Below are positions 35,501 through 47,500 of a stretch of DNA of 64,000 nucleotides, piece after piece. A program made the position numbers and the translations under genes. The notes beneath the pieces are model-generated. The model saw nothing but the letters and a program-made list of their open reading frames with translations, was not told the origin of the DNA and did no database searches. The stretch is taken from the NCBI RefSeq assembly GCF_034702125.1, contig NC_085861.1:57810350-57874349 (forward strand), in the 5' to 3' direction. The stretch is from Engraulis encrasicolus (taxonomy: Eukaryota > Chordata > Actinopteri > Clupeiformes > Engraulidae). Each line of letters begins with the position of its first letter. Positions within the stretch are counted from its first letter, which is position 1.

Positions 35501-38500
35501 CCACTCGTGTCCTCAGGCAACGCCCCCGTACTACACCGTGGCCAATGCATTCCCCGCCAAGAGATTGTTCTTTCTCTTGAGTTTCTTTGTAAAAAATGGA
35601 CCGACGACGGTCTCCTAGTCATTCGCACCATATCGTAACTAGTGTGGTAACTGTAGCCTACTTTTTAAAAAAATGAACCAAGTAGGCCTATTTTATTGGT
35701 TCAAAACACGGTAGACACATGGTTTTATTCATTCCACTGGTAGTCTGTTTTGCTTAAATAGGAATATTGGCTTGTCTCTAATTCTGGCCTCCTTCCAATT
35801 ATGGCCTGGTCCAAGATGCACTTGAGTAAATACAGGCCCCGGCCAATATTAGAGGATTTACGGTATGGCAACTTTCATATTTTTATACCAAACAAAACGA
35901 CTTTTACATGAACCATTTAGTAGCAATGGCCTCCATTTTGAAAAATGACTGCCATTTTGAAATTTTGGGTGGCCAGGGTCTTCTTCAAAGCAGTGCCCCT
36001 CAGACAGCATTTCAGCCAAATTTCATGTTTGTATGTGAAAGTAAATGGTTTTTACACTAACCATTTAGTAGCAATGGCGGACATCTTTAAAAACTGCCAC
36101 CACATCGAATTTTCGCTTGACCAGTGCTTTTTTCCTAAAAAGTGACCCGTAGAGAGTATTTCAGCCACATTTCATGTCTTTATTAGCCTGGAAAACCAGC
36201 GCCAACTGCTGGACGGCAAAATGTTTTGCCTGCATTTGGGTCTGGCATCTGGGTTGTGAGGGAGTGACGATAGAGCAGTGAGACGTTGGGCAGTGGGGGA
36301 AGCGAAAGCACAACAAGAAAGATGGCGGCGGCAATGGAACAGTGCTCGTTTGATTCAGCCTTGGCATCAGTTTTGGAAGAATTAGACTTGTGGTTTTCGT
36401 TAAAACGTGAGCAAGAGGAGGCTCTACGTTCATTCATTTTTAAGAAGGACATTTTCGCCGTGTTACCGACAGGCTATGGCAAAAGTCTTATCTACCAGTT
36501 AGCTCCACTGTTAGCCAAAATGATGGGGCTCTTTGAAAACCTGATGGTAGTAGTCGTCTCGCCCTTGTTAGCCCTAATGGAAGACCAGGTGAAGGAGGCG
36601 AGCAATTTTGGACTCACTTCTATGCAACTGGGCGTCGATAACCCGGCAAACATCAGAAGGGGTCACTGCCAGTTGGTGTTCGGCAGTCCGGAGGCATGGC
36701 TTTTGCAGAACAAGTGGCGCGACATGTTGGGGACCAAAGTCTTCCAAGACAACGTCCTCGGAGTTGTGGTGGACGAGGTTCACCTCATTTAATGGTAAGT
36801 GGCATGCTCTTAACCACGTCAAGGTGTGTGTAGTATATTCCTAAAAGATGACGGTAACGATTTGGTAAACGCTTCACCCTATTGCCATTGTAACAGATGG
36901 ACTGTCGCCCCGGACGTCTCCCTTTTAATCTCAGTTTGCTGGTGCTCATCGAACCGTAGTGCCGTGTACTAATTTCCAAAGTGTAAAATTGAACTTAAGA
37001 CGCACCATGTGTCTCCTCTAGCCGCCATGAACCGCTGTTTATCGGTCATCCCCAGTCAATCGAGCCCCACGTTGATCTCGCACAATGTCCATGTAAACTT
37101 CAATCTTACGACCATAGACTTTAGATAGTCAACACTAAATGCATCGATGCATGCACTTTTTGGGCTATGTTATGGAGCTATAGTACCATTCCGGTGGAGT
37201 GGTCTACACTAGAAGCGCACTGACACCGTGCATTCAGACAGTAAATACACCGAGTAAACCAACAAAAACACTTCTGAGACTCATTCTTGTGTGTGATTGT
37301 ATTCTCAAACACTTCAGCTACGGTTGTGCAAGGTGTTTCAAATCAAGTCAATTTGTGAGTGCGGTGAGCACTCTGAGAAACCATCCCCAGTCAATCGAGC
37401 CCCACGTTGATCTCGCACAACGCAATTGCTCAATTATGTTGAATTAATTGTTCCGTTGATGTGGAAATGACACTAAGAAGCTAGTTTAGATGGACTTAAT
37501 TGCTTTGTGATGATTGAAGAATAACGTACTGTTTTTCCACAGGGGGAAACGTTACAAAGGGGAGAACGCCTTCAGGGAGTGTTTTGGCAAGCTAGGAGAG
37601 CACATCTGACAGACAAAAAGGTTTCATCAAAGACACACAGACAGGTAAGCTAGTTCTATCATCTGTGGAAAGATGTCTTGGTTGTACTTTATCATAGCCA
37701 AATGTTGTGTTTGAGTTAAGGACTGTTCCCCACCCCATCTGAGTTAGTGAGGGGGGTCTATTGCCACTCTGTATCTGTATGTTTTAACATTATCCAGCAG
37801 TCTATTAGGCCTACAATCTGTTGTCACAAGTTAACACACTGATTGTAATAGGTATTGTGAATGTTAATGAGGATCATGTCTGTGTGCTTGATGTTAACAA
37901 TATGCAACTGTACCAGTCCACCAGCGGAAATATAGGCTACTGTTTGTCTGCCATCTACATTCTTTTTTTTTTCTTTTGTGCAAGCTCCTGAAGTAAAGGA
38001 CCTAGATAGGACCTTCATATCAAGGACATTGACTGTGTGGATCTCGAGGTGCAGTTATCCAAAGTTGCTACCCACGGAATACCAGGTTTTGAGGGATCCT
38101 GCCAGAGCAGAGAATCAACAGTAAGTCAACTCTTAACAAATACACATACAAATACACATACAAGGGTGTGCCCAACACACATGTACTTTATAATATATTA
38201 TTTTCTAAGTAATGAGACAAATTGAGGAATACATATTGGCCTGGTTCAGTCAAGTGGAGTTGTTGTATGTTTCAAGCTACAGGTGTTTGCAAGGCAATTT
38301 ATCATTTCTCGAAATAAAGGCAAATTTCATACATGTGTGTGACCATTCATCTTGCCATCTGTATTATTTTGTAGTAGGAAGGCAGGAGTCTTCTTGACAG
38401 TGTGATGCTACAGTAATGCTTGCAGTAATTTAAAGAGTATAGTTTACCTTCCTTGAAGCAATGCTGGGCTATATGCCTTGCTCAAGGACACTTTAGGCAT

Positions 38501-41500
38501 GGATGGAGGTGTATGCAGTGGTCAGAGATTTGAGTCACCAACCCTCTGATCTTAAGACCACCTCCCTAATCATTAGGCCACACTGCCCACCATGTTAACA
38601 AACTACAATATGAAGCCCCCTTTGCCTGTATTAATGACTCATGAATTGTTGTGTTTGATTTGTTGTTATTGACAGGATACATTGAAGAGGAGACTCTGAC
38701 CGCCGGCTGCTTGTGTTATTCACCCCCACCACTTGTAATACTGTATGCCTGCATTGTTGTTTGTTGCTCAGGCTTTGTCAACCGATATGGTCTTCGACAT
38801 GTTACCCTTAGGTGTGGAAACAGATTGTGCCAGTCCAGCAAAATGAGCCAGACAGATAGTAACACTGAAAAAGGACAATGTTGTTCCCATGGCCTCCCAC
38901 TGCAGAAGACTACAGAAGTTCAGTGAAGCACAAACAGCTGTTCCTCTTGTACTTAATAATTTAGTCAGCTGGATTGTAGGTGCCACTAAGGAGCCAACAG
39001 TGGATAATTTTGTCAACATTTCCATGGCATGCATTAAAAGGGCAGCCTGTAATTGTTTGCCTTGCCTCCATCTTCCTTGCCACCAAGGGCTGTAGACCGA
39101 TGCCCTAGTCCTCCTGTTTAGGTACAACCATGCATTTAGGCCAGTCTATTGAAGCATATACTTATGACTGTTTGTATGTGTTGCGTATCTAGTAATGGAT
39201 AAATTACCACATGAATAACTGCATGTTCATTATATTGAGAATTATAATGGCTTCCATTATTGATTAAAAAGATATCTACCACCACTTGCAGTATTGTTTT
39301 GTTATAAATAAAGCACTGTTAAGAATCCAGGAAGACAGATGCCGAGGCACTCAAGGTTGCAATTTTTTTTACTTTTTTTATTTGGCTACAATGCCTCAGA
39401 ATCTGTCTTCCTGGACCAAGTTTGAGAGCCCCTACACTGATGAGCAGCAAGGAAAAAAGGTGAAGACCCAGAAGCACTCCAATTACCTGCTTGTGTTTGA
39501 TACTGTTAGGAATTCATTTAGCCCACTTAAAATACATGAATTTCACTGAAAAATTATTTGAAAAATGGGACTGTGTTGCTTTAATGCACTTCATTTTCTG
39601 TTCTTGTTTCCATCACCTTGTGTAATGGGGATGATTTGCTCTACAGAATGTAATATGCAATCTCTTCAATACTTTCTTCGTAAAACGTCCATCTCACATG
39701 TAGTGCATATACTACAAAGCTATGGACGTCTGGCCACCCTATACATAACATGAGTGGAGGAATTTATATGATTGTTTTAACATTTGTAGGCTAAACCTAT
39801 CTTGAATCTTGTTTCACCTTTTAACTGTGCATTAAAGATGCAACTCCATTTGAAGTGATGGTCGACTGTGGTGTCTTGTCTGAAATTTTAAAACATTATC
39901 CAGAGGGAGAAAGGAATATGATTCCCTTACCATGATTGGGAGACAAATGGGCCACGCGCTACTCTTTTTTTAGCTGTTAGATGATTATTCCAGGAAGATG
40001 CTGATGTCCTTATAGATTTTTCTATCCAAGTCATCAAACAAGGCAGTGAGGCGCAGGGCGCATAGTTTGTTTATCTTAGTTGGATCGTCAGTGTCATTGC
40101 AACCCGAAAAGTCCCTTTCCCATTCCGCAAACGTCGGCAAAGCAGTGCTGCTTGCGATTATTTTATTATGGTTGAGATAGCCGCGGCTGCACATTACAAA
40201 CCCCCTTACAATGCGTTCGCCACTTTTGTTCCTGTCTTTTTTTGTTGTTGTTTAACATGGGCCATTTCAATTAGTTATTTGTGCAAGACTGCCATGAACA
40301 GATATTTCTTTTTCATAACTTAACAATTTGAGCCGTTAACATAGGCTACTGTCCCATTCATCCAAGCATCCGAAGTTACAGCGGATGCTGGCTAGGACAG
40401 TGTTCTCTGCAAAGTCAGACACAGCTTTTTTTGTGGTGAATCCGAACGGTGCGATATTAATGGATGATCTCTGGTAGGGTGGCCTTTTCGCTTGCATGGT
40501 GGAACAGAAGACGTTGGCGGCATGCATTAAAAAAATAAATAACGAAACAGAAGATTATCAGTAGGCTATGGCTAGGCCTGCTCTTTTCTTAGATTCGGAA
40601 GCAGGCGGCGTTATCTTCGGATAATTTGCGCGCATGGTGGTGTGGTGGTGAAATGCAGGCGATACAAAATTGTGGCAGTGGGGATTGGAAATGAGTTTTA
40701 TTCATGATTATAGCCAATTTATTATTGTGTTGTAGGTCCAGCCTATTATTTTAAGGTTACTACAGAGATATAATAGGCCTAGGCCTACTGTAGCCTATGG
40801 TGAATGATGTGAGAGACTGTCTCGGATAATTTATAGGATTTATTATTTTTTTTTTGACAGAGGGAATGGGAGCTCAGCTCCCATTGGCTCCCACGGAATT
40901 GAAACTGGACCATTATTAATGTATGTTTTTCTGGAAGCTAATACACCATGGAGATAGTGTCCAATAAGTTGAATTTGGACTTTTTACATTTTTACAATGA
41001 GTTTAAACAAAAAAGGGTAAAAATGGCAAGGACAAAATGATTAGACCCTTGATCATTAATAGTCAATACGGTGCCATTTATGAACCAAATCTGACACCAG
41101 GCACTTTGATTAGTTGTTAACTACAAAGGCACATGTCCTACCAGGGATTTTGGCCCATTTTTTCATTGCAAATAATTAAGATGGTCCAAATTGCATGGAT
41201 GTTGAGCATGAACATTCATTTTCAGCACTTCTCAAAGATTATCTAAAGGATTTAGGTCAGAACCACTCCATGTGCCAACCTAGCTAGGGGCCATGTGCCA
41301 ACCTAGCTAACAACTAATCAGAGCCTGTTTGTCAGTTTTGGTTCATAAATGGCCATATTGACTATGAATGATCAGGGGGCTAATAATTGTGTCCTTGTCA
41401 CTTTTGCCCTTTTTTGTTTAAACTCATTGTAAAAAAAACAAAAAACAAATTCAACTCATTGGACATAATCTCCATCAGTTTCCAGATTAACAGAAACGGT

Positions 41501-44500
41501 TAATAGTGGTCATTCTCACTGAGAAATCAAGAGAGATGTCGAATTTCAGGAGGGGGGCTAATAATATAGTCCTAGTATAGTATAAAAAAGTTTATCTTTT
41601 AGAGAACTGCAATACAACGTATTTCACCTTTTGTTGTGGTTTCACCACTTGACATTTTCAGGGGCAAGCAATGTTTTTTGAAAGCCTGTTGCAAGTCTTT
41701 AAAGTAACATTGCAAATTGTTGTTAATTATTGACCCATGTGTGTATGCTATTGGTATTGTCACTTTGCTCCTAATGACAGGTCTATCTAAGTGTTGTTGC
41801 TCAAAAAGGACGGATCGGGCTGAGTTACTATGACAGCAAGGATTACGTTCTGTACTACATGCCTGATACCACTGACAGCAACCTGCAGCTACTCCGTAGA
41901 GGTATGAATTAGGACTGTGTGATTATGGCCAAAATGCTAATCAGAATTAAAAATCATGATTAAAGGTGCACTGTGCAATATTTTTTAGTAGTTTATTTCC
42001 ATAATTCATGCTGCATATTCACAAATGTTACTTTTTCACCACCATCAAATTGCAGTTTTTATACATGAGAATGGGGATCTTCTCCATTGTCTGCCTGTTT
42101 GAATTTTCAGAAAGACATTTTTAGCTGCAAAACTTAATGTACTTTGATCATACTAGTAAACACATTGGTTCATTATTTAGAATGAAAAGATCAATTTTGG
42201 CAGTAGACAGCACAGTTTTAATGAGCAGCACAGTTGCAATACCTACTCTGGCCATCATCCTACACAGTGTACCTTTAAAGGGGTGGGGAACCCTTTTCAT
42301 TCGAATTCTAATTCATCCAAGGGCCATAAAATTTCTCCGAAAGCCGTATTATGAACACAAACCAGGATTTTCCCCTTGACTTTAGGCCTATATTGAAGGC
42401 AGCCACATTTTAAACAAACACCACCTTCTCTAGGTTCCCAGAATATAACTTAATTGTATTGCAAATTGCATTTTCTAAGATTCCTTTACTGATAAATGAG
42501 AGAAGGTCGCACCATGCATAGGTTTCTTTATTATTACACAGATGCGTTTCGGCGTTCTGACTTCCTCAGTGTGCAATACAGTAGGTCACTTAATTGAACA
42601 AGAAATTTAAGCGGTTGTATATGTTGTTAAAAGGTCACTACTCATTGTGTCAAAAAGACATTTCTTTAACCCTCTAGCTACCAGAATTTTTTTTTGAATA
42701 GGTCGGAATTCTACCAAGACTTCTGAGGAAAAATTGACATTAAATAATGTCAAATAACTTGAAAAGACATGAAAAGTGTCAATTACAAGTTACTTTCATA
42801 TTAAAGTAGAGAAAACACACTTTCAAATGGTATATCATTTATGGATAATTAATTGTTCAGTATTCCTATAGAGTGCCTTTTGTTGTGGATTAAATTATAA
42901 AAATGTGATAAAATCCGATATTATATAGGCCTATCTATCTATATATCTATATATTTAGGCCTATCTATCTATCTATCTATCTATCTATCGATCTCTCTAT
43001 CCATCTATCTATCTATCCTTCCGTCTATCCATCCATCCATCCAGGGTCAAAGTTGAACAATGATCATGTGACGACAACAAATGTCGTTCACCCAAAAGTC
43101 CTGTTTTCAAGCGGTTTCAAGCGGTATAACTGTAATGGACTACACTAGCTAATAATGTTTGAACTAAACCATGCCAACGACGTGGAAGGATAACCGTAGA
43201 AGTGTCCGCGATAGCAGACAGGACATGAATGGAGCTCTAAGGACGTTTCCCCTCCCAATTTGGCACAGGTAAGACGCGCCAGGCATCACCAACTAATACG
43301 GAATTGAAGTGCTACAAACACCACGTTGGTAGGCTATTATTGGAAGTTAGCATTCAACTCAACGTCTTCACGCACATTTTTATGAAGGACAACGTGGAGT
43401 AGTAACAGTCCTTGACTGCTTTGCCAAAGCTGACACGCAAAATGAGTAGCCTATCATGCTGCGCTTCCTTCACATGATGCGCCGGTTACGCAGAGCTGTC
43501 GCTGTTAATTGTTCCAGGAAACTAAGATAGTTGGATACCAACATATGGTTTGACTCTGAAAACACACCGAAGACAGTTTACATTTTTAATATGTAGCGTG
43601 TAGACATCGGCTGGACAGTTGTGTTTGCTGTTTAGGACCATGGCAGAACTCATCACAGTTGAACACCATCTCATAAGCCTAATAAAACAACATGATCTAA
43701 AAATAGCCTAAATAGTCATAAACATGTGCTGTTGACCATGAAAATAGATCGAAGAGGGTTGGAAGTTTTCATATTTAGTGTATATTGGTTGTAGAAACAG
43801 AATGGTTGTGTTTGTAGCCATCCATTCTCGGACGGCCGTCATTTGAATTGACGGCAGATTGCCAAATCGCATAAAGCGGCGCATCTCGTAATAAAATCTA
43901 AAATACTGAAAAATAATATAATATAAACATATAGTTTTTATACTGAAAGTATATCGAGGAGGGTCTGTAATATTGAGCTAAAGTGTTGAAAGCTGGAAAA
44001 ACTGCATGATGACGGCCGTCCAGCCGTATTTTCATATGAAAATATTCCGCCCGGCCGCGGCCGTTCTGGTACAGATCCAGCCGGACGTTCACGGCCGTTA
44101 TGGTAGCTAGAGGGTTAATGCTGTCCTATGAAAATATATACAGTCAATCCGGAAAGTATTCACAGCGCTTCACTTTTTTCACATTTTATTATCTTACAGC
44201 CTTATTCCAAATGCTACAAATGAATCTCTGTTGTCAAAATCCTACACAAATGATTCCATTATGACCATGTGAAAAACAAGTTGTCTTGACAGTTTTGAAA
44301 ATGTATAAAAATAAAAAACAAATAAATATTTTTTACAAAAGTATTCATAGCCTTTGCTTAAGCTTAATACTTTGTAGAACCACCTTAGGCAGCAACTACA
44401 TTCATTTTTTCATTTCGAAATGAAAAGGGATTAAAAGGGAGGTCATCGGTGTGTGTTTCAACCTTTTAGTGCATTGAAATTGTACATTTTGAGTCTGCAC

Positions 44501-47500
44501 CTGGCTAAAATAGATAGATGTGAGTTTTGAATGAAATCCTATGGAGTCTCATGATCTGCTTCTGTAGTCACATTGCATGTTGACATGCGTGCTTCTTTAG
44601 GTGTAATTCAGATTTCCAATGTTGACGGCATCCATACATAGCCAAACCATGTCAGTCCCACAACCATGCTTGACTAGCCAGATGATGCACTGTCATCACA
44701 ACAGTCAAGACAACTTGTTTTTCACATGGTCATAATGGAATGATTTGTGTAGGATTTTGACAACAGCGATTCATTTGTAGCATTTGGAATAAGGCTGTAA
44801 GATAATAAAATGTGAAAAAAGTGAAGCGAATACTTTCCGGATTGACTACTCACAAATCTGCAAAATATGTGAGGGCTGTACTCACCGTAACATTTGTGAA
44901 TATGCAGCATGAATTCTGGAAATAAACTACTAAAAAATATTGCACAGTGCACCTTTTAATCATGATTTTTAATTCTGATTAGTATTTTGGCATGCCGACG
45001 AGAGGCAGTTCTCTAAAGAAGAGGGAGACAATATACATCCAGATTGTTTTGTTAGTCTGATCTGCACTACAGGACAAGTCTGGTTGAGGATATTGCAACT
45101 GACTGAGGGTTAATACCTATTTAATGCAAGGGTGTACTTACTTATGCCTTGCTGTCCTGTGAATGTTATGGCCTTATGGCCAATAAAAATATGATAACAT
45201 GTAAATGGTTGGGTGGAATTAGTTAAAGGAGACTCTGATTGTTCCTTCTTGAGATTTCTGGGAAGATCAGGCCATATTTTATTGTCAATTTTGACAAATG
45301 TAAGAAATTTAAAATTTCAAACTTGTTCTTGGGACTGTAAATAACACAAGTCGAGAAGCAAGTAATATAATACGACCCTTTACTTTATACGTTTTGTTAG
45401 TTGTAGGGTGCGTAAAAGCTTTTTTCAGTTATCATGCTTTTGCATGCTGCACAATTCAAACACTTAAAATTCTCATGGGAATTTTGAATGGAAATGGCGA
45501 GGGTACGGGGAGCTGTGAGCGCACCAACCGATCTTTTAAATTGGGTTCTCTTTTGTAGCAGGTGCGTGGGTTATCTTGAAATGCATGGCCAATGTGTGGG
45601 TCACTACTCAGAATGTGCCAGTGTCGGTTTACAATGTCTTTCAACTGGTAAGAGATTTGTCCATAAGTGGAGTATCGGAAGGCCTGGATGATAATCTCTG
45701 TGCACCACCCTCCATCAGGTTGTGCACAGAGATTAACATCCAGGCCGTGATCCTAGTTCGTGAACTGTTCCTTTAAAATGGAAATGGTCTTTTTACTTGT
45801 ACACATCAATTCAAAGAACCACATGCCAGTATTAGTATGCAATTACATTATTATGTTTAGGTTTGTAACAGCTTCCATGTCATGTCTTCCCAGTGGTAGA
45901 AGAAGTCAGTCCTCAGGTAATCATAACGAGTGCTAAACAAGACCACAGCATGGTCCAGTTTATCAAAAGCCTTGGTAAGTACACCTCACTGTGTGGTTGT
46001 GTGTGTACTAGGAGTGTCAAAATTAACACAATAATAGTGTAACTCTAATCTGTTTTGATGCAATCCAAATTTCTTTCTTTTTTCCCCATTTACAACACTA
46101 CTAAACTGTTTTGCGTAAGAATTTGGAACAGTTGAAACAGAACATTTTGTTTTTTTATTTTTAGAAAAAGCCCTTTATCATTGGAAGGTTCATTCAAAAA
46201 CATTTGAATTGTACTCAAATGGCTGATGACTTGAAAATTATGATGACTGTCATTGATATTGAATATTTGGGGAAATCAATGAAAAATGTCAGTTGCATAA
46301 TAATTATTATATCCCCGAAACGCGGAGCGTCGGGGATGTAATGGTTTTGCGTGCACCGCCGCCGCCGCCGCCGCCGCCGCGTCCGCCGCCGCCGCGTAAG
46401 GTCTTTCGTGTTAACGCGATAACTTTTGAACGGATGTTTGGATTTGTCCCAGATTTTTTGTGTGAATGCTCTAGGGCAGGTTCATGAACTGATTCGAGTT
46501 TGGAGGTCAACACTTTCAAGATGGCTGAATTCAAGATGGCCGAATTTTTGTTTGGTCCATAACTTCTGACTGGGTGGATGGATTTGTCCCAAATTTGGTG
46601 TGTGAATGCTCTAGGGTAGGTTCATGAACTGATTCGAGTTTGGAGGTCAACACTTTCAAGATGGCTGAATTCAAGATGGCCAAATTTTTGTTTGGTCCAT
46701 AACTTCTGACTGGGTGGATGGATTTGTCCCAAATTTGGTGTGTGAATGCTCTAGGGTAGGTTCATGAACTGATTCGAGTTTGGAGGTCAACACTTTCAAG
46801 ATGGCTGAATTCAAGATGGCCGAATTTTTGTTTGGTCCATAACTTCTGACCGGCTGGATGGATTTGTCCCAGATTTGGTGTGTGAATGCTCTAGGGTAGG
46901 TTCATGAACTGATTCAAGTTTGGAGGTCAACACTTTCAAGATGGCTGAATTCAAGATGGCCGAATTTTTGTTTGGTCCATAACTTCTGACCGGCTGGATG
47001 GATTTGTCTCAGATTTTGTGTGTGAATGCTCTAGGGTAGGTTCATGAACTGATTCGAGTTTGGAAGACAACACTTTCAAAATGGCGGAATTTTCATTTGG
47101 CCCATAACTTCTGACTGGGTGGATTGATTTGCCCGGTAACACCTTATTTTAATGGTTCACCATTTCAGTGAATCTACCATATTAGGTACAGTGTAATAAC
47201 CAATGTAACATTATTTAATACCATGTAATACTAGTGTAATACCAGTGTAACAATATGCAATATCAGGTAGCCTACAGTGTAATAACGAGTGTAATAGTAT
47301 GCAATACCATGTAATATAGTGTAATACCAGTGTAACAATATGCAATACCATGTAATACCACTTACGCACAAACACATGATGTAAGTAAAAAAAATGGCGG
47401 TGTTACACTGGTATCACATTGTATTAAATATTGTTACACTGGTTATTACACTGTACCAAATGTGGTATATCCACTGAACCATTAAAACAGTATTACCATG

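Larger units (their letters stand above)
30760..36190. repeat. Composite inverted-repeat region with AAGATGGCC-type units
   Basis: Units at 30765-31010 (CATGACATTTGGC, then ACTCTCTAAGGGTCACTTTT, then CAAGATGGCCACC) recur in inverse orientation at 35870-36185 (AAAAAGTGACCCGTAGAGAG, then CATTTCATGTC). A half unit lies at 34275-34360. The arrangement suggests one element with inverted unit arrays that was later opened by insertions, including 34363-35863. The filler at 31011-34275 has no supported gene. Confidence 0.6.
41909..44991. repeat. Inverted 104-bp blocks enclosing 2.9 kb in msh5 intron 2
   Basis: Block 41928-42031 and the inverse of 44887-44991 differ at about three positions. The left block is preceded by TAGGACTGTGTGATTATGG, which looks like a hAT terminus (starting about 41909). 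Enclosed are a TTAA MITE part, the piggyBac-like element 42670-44114 and the Tc1 remnant 44141-44847. Confidence 0.7.

Noticed and set aside
42938..43045. CRISPR-like array
   Set aside because: Regular repeats here are a simple TCTA/TCCA microsatellite; the 140-bp array at 46441 has no spacer structure either. This is eukaryotic DNA.
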